From Bifidobacterium mongoliense DSM 21395 (GTDB taxonomy: Bacteria; Actinomycetota; Actinomycetes; Actinomycetales; Bifidobacteriaceae): a stretch of 49,725 nucleotides of DNA. The notes under the pieces are model-generated. The model had not been told where the DNA came from and ran no database searches. It saw only the letters and a program-made list of their open reading frames with translations. Numbering within the stretch: position 1 is the stretch's first letter; each line of letters begins with the position of its first letter. The position numbers were made by a program, and so were the translations under genes. Shown here piece by piece: positions 28,118-38,467 of this stretch. The stretch is taken from contig NZ_JGZE01000021.1 in assembly GCF_000741285.1 (NCBI RefSeq), positions 51 through 49,775 on the forward strand, in the 5' to 3' direction.

Positions 28118-31100
28118 ATGGCTTCTTCGGGAAACTTCGTACATCTGCATAACCACACGCATTATTCGCTGCTCGACGGCGCCTCGAAGATCCCCGAACT
28201 CGTGGCGCGCGTCAATGAACTCAACATGCCTGCCGTGGCCATCACGGATCACGGCAACATGCACGGCGTCTACGAGCTGTGGAGCGCCGCCGTCAAGGCC
28301 GACATCAAACCGATCATCGGCATCGAAGCCTATGTGACCCCCGAAACCGCGCGTCAGGACAAGACCCGCGTGCACTGGGGCAACGAATCGCAGCGTTCCG
28401 ACGACGTGTCGGGCGGTGGCCTCATCACCCACCTGACCATGTGGGCCGAGAACGACACCGGCCTGGTGAATCTCATGAAGGCCTCGTCCGTGGCCAACCT
28501 CGAAGGCCGCGTGGCCCGATACCCCCGTATGGATTACGACGTGCTCTCCACCTATGCGAAGGGCGTCATCTGCTCGTCCGGATGCCCCTCGGGCATCATC
28601 CAGACCAGGCTCAGGCTCGGCCAGTTCGACGAAGCGCTGCGCGCGGCCGGACAGTTGCAGGACATCTTCGGCAAAGACAATTTCTTCGTAGAGCTCATGG
28701 ATCACGGGCTGTCCATCGAGAAGCGCGTCACCGCGGACCTGCTGCGGATCGCCGAGCAACTCAACGCGCCGCTGTTGGCCACCAACGACTCGCACTACGT
28801 GCACGAGGAGGATCGCGGCTCGCAGGACGCCATGCTCTGCATCAACTCCGGCTCGAGACTGGACGACCCCGATCGCTTCCGGTTCGACGGCTCGGGATAC
28901 TACATCAAATCCGCCGAGGAGATGCGCGCGCTGTTCAAGGAGCATCCGGAAGCCTGCGATAACACGCTGGAGATCGCCAGACGGTGCAACGTCATGTTCG
29001 ACGACGGCGAGGACGGCGCCTTCATGCCCCAGTTCGCCTGCCCCGACGGCTGGGACGAGACCTCCCTGTTCCTCAAGAAGGTGGAGGAGGGCCTCGAGCG
29101 GCGCTACGAGGGCACGGTGCCGGACTATGTGCTCAAGCAGGCCGACTACGAATGCGGCGTGATCTGCCAGATGCAGTTCTGCGGCTACTTCCTCGTCGTC
29201 GCCGACTACATCAACTGGGCCAAGACCCACGGCGTGATGGTCGGACCGGGTCGAGGCTCGGCCGCAGGCTCCATGGTCGCCTACGCCATGGGCATCACCG
29301 AACTCGACCCGATCAAGCACGGGCTCATCTTCGAGCGCTTCCTCAACCCCGAGCGCGTCTCGCTGCCCGATATCGACGTCGACTTCGATCCGGAGGGCCG
29401 TGCGAAGGTCCTGGAATACGTCGGCGACAAGTACGGGCACGACAAGGTCGCGCAATGCGTCGTCTACGGCACCATCAAGACCAAGCAGGCCCTCAAGGAT
29501 TCCGCCCGCATCATGGGCTACGAATTCTCGGTGGGCGAGAAGATCACCAAGGCGCTGCCGCCGAGCAAGAACGGCAAGGACGCCAGCCTCAAGGACATGT
29601 TCGACCCCAATTCCAAGCGGTACGCCGAGGCCCGGGAGTTCCGCGAGCTGTACGACTCCGATCCCGACGCCAAGCGCATCACCGAGGAGGCCAAGGGCAT
29701 CGAGGGGCTGATCCGGCAGACGGGTGTCCACGCCTGCGCCACGATCATGGGTTCGGAGCCCATCACCGACACCTCGCCGCTGCTGGAACGCACCGACGGC
29801 ACGATCACCACCACCCTCGAGTACCACACCTGCGAAACCCTGGGTCTGGTCAAGATGGATTTCCTCGGCCTGGCCAACCTCACGGTGATCCGGGACACGC
29901 TGCACAACATCGAGCGCAACGGCAAGAAGCCCATCGACTACACGAAGATCCCGCTGGACGACAAGGAGACCTACCAGATGCTGTCGCGCGGCGACACCCT
30001 GGGCGTCTTCCAGCTCGATTCCGATGGCATGCGCTCGCTGCTCCGGCAGCTCAGGCCCGATAACTTCAACGACATCTCGGCGCTCATCGCCCTGTACCGG
30101 CCCGGCCCCATGGATATGGACTCGCATATCAACTATGCGAAGCGCAAGAACGGCCTGCAGGAGATGACGCCGATCCATCCCGAGGTCGCCGAGCCCCTGG
30201 CCCCCGTCCTCAACGAGACCTACGGCCTCATCGTCTACCAGGAGCAGGTGCAGTCCGCTGCGCGCATCCTGGCCGGCTACTCGCTCGGCCGGGCCGACGT
30301 GCTGCGTCGAGCCATGGGCAAGAAGAAGCCCGAGGTGCTGGCCAAGGAGCAGGTCCCGTTCTTCGAGGGCATGAAGGCGCACGGGTACTCGCACGAGGCG
30401 GCCCAGTCGGTGTGGGACATCCTCGTGCCGTTCTCCGGCTACGCGTTCAACAAGGCGCATTCCGCCGCCTACGGCCTCATCTCGTATTGGACGGGCTATC
30501 TCAAGACCCATTACCCGGTCGAGTTCATGGCCGCCCTGCTGCAGAACGAGCGCAGCAACAAGGACAAGACCGCGCTCTACCTCGGCGAGGCGCGGCGCAT
30601 GGGCATCCAGGTCCTGCAGCCCGACGTCAACGAATCGGTGCTGGAATACTCGGCTGTCGGCGACGTCGTCCGCTTCGGTCTGGGGGCGGTGCGCAACGTC
30701 GGAGACAAGGCCGTGGCCGATATCGTCAAGGAACGCTCGGGCGAACACGGCAAGTTCGTGAACTTCATGGACTTCATCCGGCGCGTGCCCCTGACTGCAC
30801 TCAACCGTCGCCTGGTCGAGTCGCTCATCAAATCGGGCGCCTTCGATTCCATCGACCCGAACCGCCGCGCGCTGTACCAGATCCACGAGGCGGCCATCGA
30901 TTCGGTCGTCAGCCTCAAACGCAAGCAGGCCGAGGGCCAGTTCGATCTGTTCGCCGACGTTGAGGATCCTGATGACGACCAGATGGGGGATGCTTCCGTA
31001 AGCGTGCCCGACATCGATGAATGGGACAAGAAAACCAAACTGAACTTCGAACGGGAGATGCTGGGGCTCTATGTCTCCGACCACCCGCTCAGCGGCATGA

Positions 31101-31669
31101 CCTCCGTGCTCGCGGGGCTGCGCGAAATGTCGATCGCCCAGCTGCTCGACCGCGCCAAAACGATGGACGACCGACAGCAGGTCACGCTCGCCGGCCTCAT
31201 CACCAACGTGGACCGACGGGTGTCGCGCAAGGGCAACCCCTGGGCGATCGTCACCATCGAGGACATGGAGAGCTCGGTGCAGTGCATGTTCTTCGGCAAG
31301 GTCTACACCGCCGCCGCGGAGAATCTGGCCGTCGATGAGATCGTGCAGATCCGCGGGCAGGTCGAGCTGCGTGAGGAGGACGTGAGCCTGCGCGCCACGG
31401 AACTGCAGGTGCCCACCTTGGAGGACGCGGACGAGCGTCCCGTCGTCATCGCCCTGCCGTTGGTGGCCCTGAACCGCGAACGTATGGCGGATCTGGGCAA
31501 GGTGCTCGGTGAACATCCCGGGTATTGCGAGGTCAAGCTCGCCGTGCTGGACGGTCAGGGCAACGCCCGCGTTCTCACGTTCGGCGACGGCTTCCGCGTC
31601 AAGCGGGACACGTCGTTGTTCGCCGAAATCAAGATCCTCTTCGGTCCCAGCTGTCTGCCGGCCTCCTGA
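28118..31669 (+). CDS. dnaE: DNA polymerase III alpha subunit
   Basis: 1183 residues, the replicative polymerase. PHP domain at the N-terminus (FVHLHNHTHYSLLDGASKI, ITDHGNMHG); catalytic palm with the PDIDVDFDPEG aspartates at 418/420/422; helix-hairpin-helix region; OB-fold near residue 1020 (TLAGLITNVDRRV). Start ATG 28118 gives the standard N-terminus; an upstream in-frame start at 28064 gives a non-conserved extension. No Shine-Dalgarno; TATCGT 28105-28110 lies seven bases before the ATG, consistent with leaderless translation. Convergent with the epimerase gene. Confidence 0.96.
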   Translation: MASSGNFVHLHNHTHYSLLDGASKIPELVARVNELNMPAVAITDHGNMHGVYELWSAAVKADIKPIIGIEAYVTPETARQDKTRVHWGNESQRSDDVSGGGLITHLTMWAENDTGLVNLMKASSVANLEGRVARYPRMDYDVLSTYAKGVICSSGCPSGIIQTRLRLGQFDEALRAAGQLQDIFGKDNFFVELMDHGLSIEKRVTADLLRIAEQLNAPLLATNDSHYVHEEDRGSQDAMLCINSGSRLDDPDRFRFDGSGYYIKSAEEMRALFKEHPEACDNTLEIARRCNVMFDDGEDGAFMPQFACPDGWDETSLFLKKVEEGLERRYEGTVPDYVLKQADYECGVICQMQFCGYFLVVADYINWAKTHGVMVGPGRGSAAGSMVAYAMGITELDPIKHGLIFERFLNPERVSLPDIDVDFDPEGRAKVLEYVGDKYGHDKVAQCVVYGTIKTKQALKDSARIMGYEFSVGEKITKALPPSKNGKDASLKDMFDPNSKRYAEAREFRELYDSDPDAKRITEEAKGIEGLIRQTGVHACATIMGSEPITDTSPLLERTDGTITTTLEYHTCETLGLVKMDFLGLANLTVIRDTLHNIERNGKKPIDYTKIPLDDKETYQMLSRGDTLGVFQLDSDGMRSLLRQLRPDNFNDISALIALYRPGPMDMDSHINYAKRKNGLQEMTPIHPEVAEPLAPVLNETYGLIVYQEQVQSAARILAGYSLGRADVLRRAMGKKKPEVLAKEQVPFFEGMKAHGYSHEAAQSVWDILVPFSGYAFNKAHSAAYGLISYWTGYLKTHYPVEFMAALLQNERSNKDKTALYLGEARRMGIQVLQPDVNESVLEYSAVGDVVRFGLGAVRNVGDKAVADIVKERSGEHGKFVNFMDFIRRVPLTALNRRLVESLIKSGAFDSIDPNRRALYQIHEAAIDSVVSLKRKQAEGQFDLFADVEDPDDDQMGDASVSVPDIDEWDKKTKLNFEREMLGLYVSDHPLSGMTSVLAGLREMSIAQLLDRAKTMDDRQQVTLAGLITNVDRRVSRKGNPWAIVTIEDMESSVQCMFFGKVYTAAAENLAVDEIVQIRGQVELREEDVSLRATELQVPTLEDADERPVVIALPLVALNRERMADLGKVLGEHPGYCEVKLAVLDGQGNARVLTFGDGFRVKRDTSLFAEIKILFGPSCLPAS

Positions 31670-31720
31670 TCGGGTCACCGTGGCTGCGTGGCTTCGACAC
31701 ATGGTCACGCCGCAGGACGG

Positions 31721-32644
31721 TCACCGATGCAGTGTCGCCAACGCATCGTCCAGGTCGGGGGAGCGGAAGGCGAATCCGGATGCCATGAGCCTCCGGGGCA
31801 CGACGTGGGCGTCGGCCATGATGAGCGATGCGGCGGCGTCGCGCCCCAGGACCGTCGCAAGCACCGGTTCGGGTGCGGGCAGCCAGAACGGGCGCCCCAG
31901 GGCATGGGCCGCGGATCGGATGATGTCGTCGGCGCTGGCCGGCTGCGGTGAGACGAGGTTGATGGCACCCGTCATGCGGTGTTCGATGATATGCCGGATG
32001 GCGCGTACCTCGTCGTAGAGACCGATCCATGGCCACATCTGCGTGCCGCGTCCCATGGGGCCGGCCAGGCCCATGCGCATGATGGGCATGAGCGGCCTGA
32101 GCAGCGCCCGCGGGTGCATGATGGGCGCGGTGCGGATGCTGGTCACCGGGGCCTGTTCACCGCCGCTGCGCGCCGCCTGTTCCCACGCCGCGCACAGTCC
32201 TGCGAGGAACGTGTCGCCCGCCGGCGCGGATTCGTCGATGATGACGCCGGGTGCGGAGCCGTAGTAGCCCGTCGCCGAAGCGCATATGAACAGCGGCCCG
32301 GTCGCGCCGAATCGCGACAGCGCCCGCGCCAGTGTGCCCGCCGGTGTGATGCGGGAGTCGTACAGCGCCCTGCGGCGCTCACGGGTCCATGGCAATCGGC
32401 CGATCGATGCGCCGTTGAGGCAGATCGCGGCGTCGGCCTGGGCCAGGAGGCTCGGCGGCGGTGCAACGGTGGTGTCCCAAGTACGACGGTCGGGTCGCGG
32501 CCTGCCATCGGTGCGGGGCGATGTCCAGGTGGCGCGTACCAATTGGGTGACCTGGTGGCCGTCGGCGAGCAGCGATGCGGTCAGGGCGGAACCGATGAGG
32601 CCCGAACCCCCGGCGATGACGATATGGCGATGGTGCTCGGTCAT
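31721..32644 (-). CDS. TIGR01777-type SDR epimerase (YfcH-like)
   Basis: 307 residues. The N-terminal dinucleotide-binding loop reads IVIAGGSGLIGSALTASLLADGH. Other family segments: ADAAICLNGASI, SRITPAGTLARAL, ICASATGYYGSAP and a C-terminal DUF1731-like end (MASGFAFRSPDLDDALATL). Substrate is unknown for this family. The start is ATG 32644, with GGAAGGGAA upstream. Divergent from hisD. The usual Tyr-x3-Lys SDR motif is reduced to YYGS, as in many atypical extended SDRs. Confidence 0.88.
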   Translation of the reverse strand: MTEHHRHIVIAGGSGLIGSALTASLLADGHQVTQLVRATWTSPRTDGRPRPDRRTWDTTVAPPPSLLAQADAAICLNGASIGRLPWTRERRRALYDSRITPAGTLARALSRFGATGPLFICASATGYYGSAPGVIIDESAPAGDTFLAGLCAAWEQAARSGGEQAPVTSIRTAPIMHPRALLRPLMPIMRMGLAGPMGRGTQMWPWIGLYDEVRAIRHIIEHRMTGAINLVSPQPASADDIIRSAAHALGRPFWLPAPEPVLATVLGRDAAASLIMADAHVVPRRLMASGFAFRSPDLDDALATLHR

Positions 32645-32779
32645 GGTCCCGTTCCCTTCCGTTGCCGCGACCCGCAACGAGGTGCGACGCACCCGGCTGC
32701 ACGACCATGCCGTCTCACGATGTGGCGCGTTACACCGCCTATGGCCGATTCGGTGAACGCCGTCGTTATCATGGTCAAT

Positions 32780-34174
32780 ATGGGCAACAATACTATGAGA
32801 ATCATTGATCTGCGCGGAAAGCGCCTTACTCGTGCGGCGATGTTGGAGGCCATGCCGCGGGCCGAGATGGGAACCAGGGAGGCGCATGACCTCGTGGCTC
32901 CGATCCTCGAGGACGTCAAGTCTCGCGGCGCCGCGGCACTGCGTGACTTCGGCGAGAAATTCGATCACATCCGTCCCGAGCACCTGCGTGTGCCCGTGGA
33001 GGCGATGCGCGAGGCGCTGAACAACCTCGATGACGGGGTGAGGGCGGCGATCGAGGAGTCCGTACGCCGCATCCGCGCCGTGTGTTCGTCGCAGGTCCCC
33101 GAGGACTTCCACACCGACCTGGCCGAGGATGCTCGTGTCAGCCAGCGGTGGATTCCCATCGAACGCGTGGGACTCTATGTGCCCGGCGGCAAGGCCGTCT
33201 ATCCGAGCTCGGTGATCATGAACGTCGTGCCGGCGCAGACCGCCGGCGTCGAATCCGTCGCCATCGCGACGCCCCCGAGCCGTAAGAACGACCAGGGTCT
33301 GCCGGACGCGACCATACTCGCGACCTGCGCGATCCTCGGCGTCGATGAGGTCTACGCCGTCGGCGGAGCCCAGGCCATCGCCATGTTCGCCTACGGCGCC
33401 CGCGGCAGCGAGCCCCAGGACGGCGAGGTCCTGTGCGACCCGGTCGACAAGATCACCGGGCCGGGCAACATCTTCGTCGCCACCGCCAAGAGCATGGTCT
33501 CGGGCATGGTGGGCATCGACGCCGTCGCAGGCCCCACCGAAATAGCCATCCTGGCCGACAAGACCGCCAAGCCGGGCTGGGTCGCCGCCGACCTCATCGG
33601 CCAGGCCGAACACGATGAGCTCGCCGGTTCCGTCCTCATCACAGACAGCGAGGAACTCGCCGCCGCGGTGCAGGCCGAACTGGACAAGCGCGTGCCGCGC
33701 ACGGAACACGCCGAGCGCGTCGCCACGTCGGTGACCGGTCGTCAGTCGGGCATCATCCTCACCGATGACCTCGATCAGTCCGTTGCCGCCGCCAACGCCT
33801 ACGCCGCCGAGCACCTCGAGATCCAGACGGCCGATCCGTATGCGGTCGTGCCGAGGATCAAGAACGCCGGTGCGATCTTCCGCGGTCCGTATTCACCCGT
33901 TCCGCTCGGCGACTACATGTCGGGCTCGAACCACGTCCTGCCCACCGGAGGCACGGCCCGCTTCGCCGTAGGGCTCGGCGTGCACACCTTCATGAAGCCC
34001 GTGGAGGTCATCGAATACGACAAGCGCGGCCTCAAGACGCTCGCCGCACGCATCAACGCCTTCGCCGTCAGCGAGGACCTGCCCGCCCACGGCGAATGCG
34101 TGCTCAGCCGGTTCATCGACGACCCCTACGACAAGGCCACCCTGGCCGATCAGGAACGAAAGGCCGGTCTGTGA
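32780..34174 (+). CDS. hisD: Histidinol dehydrogenase
   Basis: About 464 residues. Oxidises histidinol to histidine in two NAD-dependent steps, the last of the pathway. Family segments: ERVGLYVPGGKAVYPSSVIM, VYAVGGAQAIAMFAYG, DKITGPGNIFVATAK, GQAEHDE and SGSNHVLPTGGTARFA (Zn and catalytic residues). Start is uncertain: ATG 32771, 32780 or 32795 are in frame and none has a Shine-Dalgarno. TATCAT at 32767-32772 is seven bases before 32780, favouring a leaderless start there. Its stop overlaps hisC (TGATG). Confidence 0.93.
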   Translation: MGNNTMRIIDLRGKRLTRAAMLEAMPRAEMGTREAHDLVAPILEDVKSRGAAALRDFGEKFDHIRPEHLRVPVEAMREALNNLDDGVRAAIEESVRRIRAVCSSQVPEDFHTDLAEDARVSQRWIPIERVGLYVPGGKAVYPSSVIMNVVPAQTAGVESVAIATPPSRKNDQGLPDATILATCAILGVDEVYAVGGAQAIAMFAYGARGSEPQDGEVLCDPVDKITGPGNIFVATAKSMVSGMVGIDAVAGPTEIAILADKTAKPGWVAADLIGQAEHDELAGSVLITDSEELAAAVQAELDKRVPRTEHAERVATSVTGRQSGIILTDDLDQSVAAANAYAAEHLEIQTADPYAVVPRIKNAGAIFRGPYSPVPLGDYMSGSNHVLPTGGTARFAVGLGVHTFMKPVEVIEYDKRGLKTLAARINAFAVSEDLPAHGECVLSRFIDDPYDKATLADQERKAGL

Positions 34175-35391
34175 TGACCACGTCGAACGCGACCGCGATC
34201 CCCACGCCGAACGATGCCCCCGTCTCCGATACCGGTGCGGCGGGCATCGACCCCTCCCTGCCGCTGCGCGACGATCTGATCGGGGAGGAGCCTTACGGCG
34301 CCCCGCAGCTCGACGTGCCGGTGTGCCTCAACGTCAACGAGAACCCCTATCCGCTCGCAGACGCGGTGGTCCAGGCCATCACCCGGCGCATCGCTCAGGT
34401 GGCCCCCACACTCAACCGCTACCCCGATCGTGACCATGAGACGCTGCGCCAGGCGTTCTGCGACTATCTCGAACGCGAGTCGCACACCAGCCTGAGCGTC
34501 GGACAGCTGTGGGCCGCAAACGGTTCCAACGAGATCATGCTCCAGCTGTTCCAGGCCTTCGGCGGGCCCGGGCGCACCGCCCTGGGTGCCGATCCCACCT
34601 ATTCGATGTATCCCGAATACGCCAGGGACACCTTCACGACGTGGACCACGACCCCGCGCAACGACGATTTCACGCTCGACGTCGACCATCTGGTGCGGGC
34701 CATGCACGAGGTGCGTCCGGCCATCGTGATGCTCACGAGCCCGAACAACCCCACCGGGACCGTGCTGCCCATGGACGCCCTCGAACGGGTGTTGGCCGAG
34801 GCCGAGAGGGTCGAAGTGGCCGGAAGTTCACGTCCCACCCATCCCATCGTGGTGGTCGACGAGGCCTACGTGGAGTTCCGCGATCCGGGCACACCCTCGG
34901 CGGTGTCGCTGATCGACCGGTTCCCGCATCTCGCCGTCAGCCGCACCATGAGCAAGGCCTTCGCCTTCGCCGGTGCCCGGGTGGGCTACATCGCCGCCAA
35001 TCCCTCGGTGATCGACTGCCTGCGCATCGTGCGCATGCCCTACCACCTCTCGGCCCTCACCCAGGCGGCGGCGCTCGCCGCCCTCGAACACACCGATGAG
35101 CAGCTCGAACAGGTCGGTCACCTGCGCCGCACCCGTCAGGAGACCGCGGCATGGTTGCGCGAGCAGACCTATCACGGCAAGCCGTTGCAGGTGGCCGAGT
35201 CGCAGTCGAATTTCCTGTTGTTCGGCGGCAGTTTCGCCGATCGGACCCAGATCTTCGACGAACTGCTCAAGCGCGGGGTGCTGATACGCGTCGTGGGCCC
35301 GGAAGGCTGGCTGCGCGTGTGCATGGGCACCGAAGAGGAGATGGCGACATTCCGCAGGTCCCTCGCCGAAGTGTTGCCGTTGGTTCGGTGA
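34174..35391 (+). CDS. hisC: Histidinol-phosphate aminotransferase
   Basis: 405 residues, PLP-dependent fold type I. Transfers an amino group from glutamate to imidazole-acetol phosphate. Key segments: LNVNENPYPLADAV, LWAANGSNEIMLQLFQAF, MLTSPNNPTGTVLP, VVVDEAYVEF and the PLP lysine in SRTMSKAFAFAGARVGY. A ~30-residue N-terminal extension is low complexity. ATG 34174 shares one base with the hisD stop, so the two are translationally coupled. Confidence 0.94.
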   Translation: MTTSNATAIPTPNDAPVSDTGAAGIDPSLPLRDDLIGEEPYGAPQLDVPVCLNVNENPYPLADAVVQAITRRIAQVAPTLNRYPDRDHETLRQAFCDYLERESHTSLSVGQLWAANGSNEIMLQLFQAFGGPGRTALGADPTYSMYPEYARDTFTTWTTTPRNDDFTLDVDHLVRAMHEVRPAIVMLTSPNNPTGTVLPMDALERVLAEAERVEVAGSSRPTHPIVVVDEAYVEFRDPGTPSAVSLIDRFPHLAVSRTMSKAFAFAGARVGYIAANPSVIDCLRIVRMPYHLSALTQAAALAALEHTDEQLEQVGHLRRTRQETAAWLREQTYHGKPLQVAESQSNFLLFGGSFADRTQIFDELLKRGVLIRVVGPEGWLRVCMGTEEEMATFRRSLAEVLPLVR

Positions 35392-35620
35392 CCGGAACGT
35401 CTACGCCGCCGTCGTGACGATACTGTCATGGCGGCGGTGTCGTCTGGATGGCGGTGTCGTCTGGATGGCGGTGCCGTCAGGCGAGATCGTCCACGATGGG
35501 GTCGCGGTGACACCGCATGGTGACCCGTTGCGGTTACAGTAAGACACGGAAGGTGGTGCGGCCGTGCGCCCGCCGCCGGATGGGCCTGGGCCCATCAACT
35601 CGGCCCATGAAGGAGCAGTA
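35392..35620 (+). other. hisC-hisB gap with short tandem repeat
   Basis: 229 bases. Contains two and a half copies of a 17-bp repeat (35433-35478), the sequence TTGCGGTTACAGTAAG around 35527-35542 that could hold an internal promoter, and the hisB ribosome binding site AAGGAG. Nothing else recognised. Confidence 0.4.
35433..35478 (+). repeat. 17-bp tandem repeat, 2.7 copies
   Basis: GGCGGTGTCGTCTGGAT at 35433-35449 and 35450-35466, then a partial third copy GGCGGTGCCGTC to 35478. Confidence 0.85.
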
Positions 35621-36220
35621 ATGGCACGTACAGCGGCGATCGTCCGTTCCACCAGCGAATCGCATGTCGAGCTCAGTCTCGATCTCGACGGCACGGGGAA
35701 GACCGAAATCGACACTTCGGTGCCGTTCTATAACCATATGATGACCGCGTTGGGCAAGCATTCACTCATCGATCTGAAGATCAAGGCAAGCGGGGACACC
35801 GACATCGACGCCCACCACACCGTCGAGGACGTCGCCATCGTCTTCGGTGAGGCACTCAAGCAGGCGCTGGGCGACAAGCGGGGCATCCGTCGCTTCGCCG
35901 ACGCGACCGTGCCCCTCGACGAGGCGCTCGCCAAGGCGGTCGTCGACATCTCCGGTCGTCCGTACGTCGTGTGCTCCGGTGAACCGGAGGGCTTCCAGTA
36001 CGCCATGATCGGCGGGCATTTCACGGGTTCCCTGGTGCGTCACGTCATGGAGTCGATCGCCTTGCACGCCGACATCTGCCTGCACCTGCAGTTGCTCGCC
36101 GGCCGGGACCCCCACCATATTGCCGAGGCCGAGTTCAAGGCGTTGGCACGCGCCCTGCGGTTCGCGGTGGAGCCCGATCCTCGCGTCACCGGCATCCCGA
36201 GCACCAAAGGAGCCCTGTGA
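35621..36220 (+). CDS. hisB: Imidazoleglycerol-phosphate dehydratase
   Basis: 199 residues, monofunctional. Dehydrates imidazole glycerol phosphate to imidazole acetol phosphate using manganese bound by duplicated His-rich motifs: [11 protein letters not shown] and its second-half counterpart [15 protein letters not shown]. Start ATG 35621 follows AAGGAG. Its stop overlaps the next gene (TGATG), so the unknown protein downstream is coupled to it. Confidence 0.95.
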   Translation: MARTAAIVRSTSESHVELSLDLDGTGKTEIDTSVPFYNHMMTALGKHSLIDLKIKASGDTDIDAHHTVEDVAIVFGEALKQALGDKRGIRRFADATVPLDEALAKAVVDISGRPYVVCSGEPEGFQYAMIGGHFTGSLVRHVMESIALHADICLHLQLLAGRDPHHIAEAEFKALARALRFAVEPDPRVTGIPSTKGAL

Positions 36221-36945
36221 TGGCGGACGACGATCTGCATTTCAGCGACGACGAACTTCAGGCCGCGTTGGACGGCTTCGAGAAGGAGTTCGAAGGCAAA
36301 GGATCGGGGTCGGGTGACGGCTCCGCCACGCCAGGTGACACCGGGAAGGAAGCCGACGGGGCCGACGCCGATGGACACACCGCTGATCACCAGCACACTG
36401 ATGAGCATGGCGATGACGCCCATGGAACCGCGGACTCGGCCGAGGCACAGGGGGGTTTCGATGACGAACTGCAGGAACTGATCGGCAATAAGGCGAAATC
36501 GGTGGCGCTGGTCACCAGGCTGGCCTCCGCAGAATTGCTGGCGGCCTTCTGTCAGATCTCCGATATCGCCGCGCGGTGCATCGGTTCCGACAACGGAGCC
36601 GTCGCCGTGCTCAAGTCGAAGAACGGTGACGCCCCCGAGGCCGCGGCCCGCGATTTGACGACCGTGGTCTCCGGCATGGCGGTGATCCTCGCCGTGAATC
36701 GCGCGGACAAACTCGAAGCGACGCTGTATCTGCAGGGCGAGGCCGGCGAGCAGTTCGCCCCGCCGATATTCTTCGCCTCGGCGCCATCCTTCGTCGAGGA
36801 CCTCATGCTGGGTATCGTGAGTCTCGACGATCTCGCTGGTGACGGTGCTCGCATCTTCGACACCGCCGCCATGGATCACGATCAGGCCATGGCCGTGATC
36901 GCGAAGCACACGCGGTTTGGCCGCGGCAAGTCCAGCATCCAATAA
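36220..36945 (+). CDS. Acidic protein of unknown function in his operon
   Basis: 241 residues. The first ~85 are acidic and His/Asp/Gly-rich (DHQHTDEHGDDAHGT), likely disordered and possibly metal-binding. From about residue 86 (FDDELQELIGNKAKSVALVTRLASAELLAAFCQISDIAARC) there is a folded alpha/beta-looking domain without a known motif. It is fused into the operon by one-base overlap with hisB and has AAAGGAG upstream. Conserved position in bifidobacterial his operons is my recollection, not proven here. Confidence 0.75.
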   Translation: MADDDLHFSDDELQAALDGFEKEFEGKGSGSGDGSATPGDTGKEADGADADGHTADHQHTDEHGDDAHGTADSAEAQGGFDDELQELIGNKAKSVALVTRLASAELLAAFCQISDIAARCIGSDNGAVAVLKSKNGDAPEAAARDLTTVVSGMAVILAVNRADKLEATLYLQGEAGEQFAPPIFFASAPSFVEDLMLGIVSLDDLAGDGARIFDTAAMDHDQAMAVIAKHTRFGRGKSSIQ

Positions 36946-37024
36946 TCAGTCCGAACAACCCATCCGTCCCGACGCCGGCGTGGCGCAACCAATCGCCGGC
37001 CATGCAATCCGTGAGGAGCGAACA

Positions 37025-37696
37025 ATGACTTCCGTGGTGGTATTCGATTACGGTTTCGGCAACGTGCGGTCCATGATGCGCGCACTGATCAACATCGGCG
37101 TGGACGCCACGCTGACCTCCGACCATCGTCAGGCCATGGCGGCCGACGGACTGGTCGTGCCGGGTGTGGGCGCGTTCGCCGCCTGCATGCGAGGCCTGCG
37201 TCAGGTCGGCGGTGACGAGGTCATCGTCAACCGCCTCAGCGCCGGACTGCCGGTGCTCGGTGTGTGCGTGGGGGAGCAGATCATGTTCGAGCGGGGGTGC
37301 GAGCATGACGAATCCGCGGCGGGACTTGGGCTGATAGGCGGCGAGGTCACCAAGCTTGAAGCCGACGTCGTGCCCCATATGGGATGGAACACCGTCGAAG
37401 CGCCGGCCGACAGCTCCTTGTTCGCCGGCGTGGAGCGGGAGCGGTTCTATTTCGTGCATTCCTACGCGGCCCACAATGCGACGGCTCCCGGGGCCGGTGC
37501 TCCTGCCATCGACTACGGTTCCAGCCCCGAGCGTGTCACCTGGTGCTCCTACGGCGGGTCGCGGTTCGTGGCGGCCTACGAGCACGGTCCGTTGAGCGCC
37601 ACCCAATTCCATCCCGAAAAATCCGCCCAGGCCGGCGTGGCGGTGCTGCGCAACTGGGTCGCGGGCTTTGGAACGCTGAAGGGCGAGCGGGTCTGA
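37025..37696 (+). CDS. hisH: Imidazole glycerol phosphate synthase, glutaminase subunit
   Basis: 223 residues, class I glutamine amidotransferase supplying ammonia to HisF. Catalytic triad: Cys in [12 protein letters not shown], His and Glu in TQFHPEKS. The oxyanion segment and PGVGAF are normal. The nucleophile motif reads GVCVGEQ rather than the common GICLGMQ. Start ATG 37025 follows GTGAGGAG. The partner hisF is not in this window. Confidence 0.94.
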   Translation: MTSVVVFDYGFGNVRSMMRALINIGVDATLTSDHRQAMAADGLVVPGVGAFAACMRGLRQVGGDEVIVNRLSAGLPVLGVCVGEQIMFERGCEHDESAAGLGLIGGEVTKLEADVVPHMGWNTVEAPADSSLFAGVERERFYFVHSYAAHNATAPGAGAPAIDYGSSPERVTWCSYGGSRFVAAYEHGPLSATQFHPEKSAQAGVAVLRNWVAGFGTLKGERV

Positions 37697-37728
37697 GCGA
37701 CCCACATCATCGAGAAAGAGGAGACATC

Positions 37729-38457
37729 ATGTTGACATTGCTTCCCGCCGTGGATGTGCGAGACGGTAAGGCCGTACGGCTGCGTCAGGGGGCCTCGGGC
37801 TCCGAAACCGATTACGGCAGCCCCCTTGAGGCCGCCCGGACCTGGGTGGAGGCTGGCGCATCGTGGATTCACCTCGTGGATCTCGACGCGGCCTTCGGCA
37901 CCGGGAACAACCGGGCCGAGCTGACGCGCATCGTCGGGGAGCTCGGCGATCGCGTGCATATCGAGATGAGTGGGGGAGTGCGTGATGACGCCAGCCTCGA
38001 TGCCGCGCTGCAGGCCGGCGCGGCTCGCGTGAACATCGGCACCGCGGCGCTCGAGAACCCCGAATGGACCGCCGCGGCCATCGCACGCTACGGCGACCGG
38101 GTCGCGGTGGGTCTCGACGTGCGCGGCCACACGCTCGCCGCCCGCGGATGGGTGCGCGAGGGAGGCGACCTCTTCGACACCATGGCGGTGCTCGACCGGG
38201 CGGGGTGCTCGCGGTACGTGGTCACCGACGTGGCCCGTGACGGCATGATGAGCGGACCCAACATCGCCCTGCTGCGCGAGGTCGCCGAACGCACCGACGC
38301 CAAGGTCACGGCCTCGGGCGGCATCAGCTCGCTCGACGACCTGCGGGCCATCGCGAAGTTGGCGCCCCTGGGGGTCGACAGCGCCATCCTCGGCAAGTCG
38401 CTGTATGCCAAGGCCTTCACCCTCGAGCAGGCACTCGAGGTCGCCCGCGCGGTCTGA
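37729..38457 (+). CDS. hisA: HisA/PriA phosphoribosyl isomerase
   Basis: 242-residue TIM barrel. Isomerises ProFAR to PRFAR in histidine synthesis. Catalytic aspartates are in [15 protein letters not shown] near the N-terminus and [14 protein letters not shown] in the second half. In actinobacteria this protein (PriA) often also isomerises phosphoribosylanthranilate for tryptophan; sequence alone does not settle whether this copy does. AAAGAGGAG precedes ATG 37729. Confidence 0.93.
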   Translation: MLTLLPAVDVRDGKAVRLRQGASGSETDYGSPLEAARTWVEAGASWIHLVDLDAAFGTGNNRAELTRIVGELGDRVHIEMSGGVRDDASLDAALQAGAARVNIGTAALENPEWTAAAIARYGDRVAVGLDVRGHTLAARGWVREGGDLFDTMAVLDRAGCSRYVVTDVARDGMMSGPNIALLREVAERTDAKVTASGGISSLDDLRAIAKLAPLGVDSAILGKSLYAKAFTLEQALEVARAV

Positions 38458-38467
38458 CGCCGGGCAT

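Noticed and set aside
28091..31708. 1205-codon open frame on the minus strand opposite dnaE
   Set aside because: A GC-rich shadow of dnaE; the sense strand encodes a complete conserved DNA polymerase.
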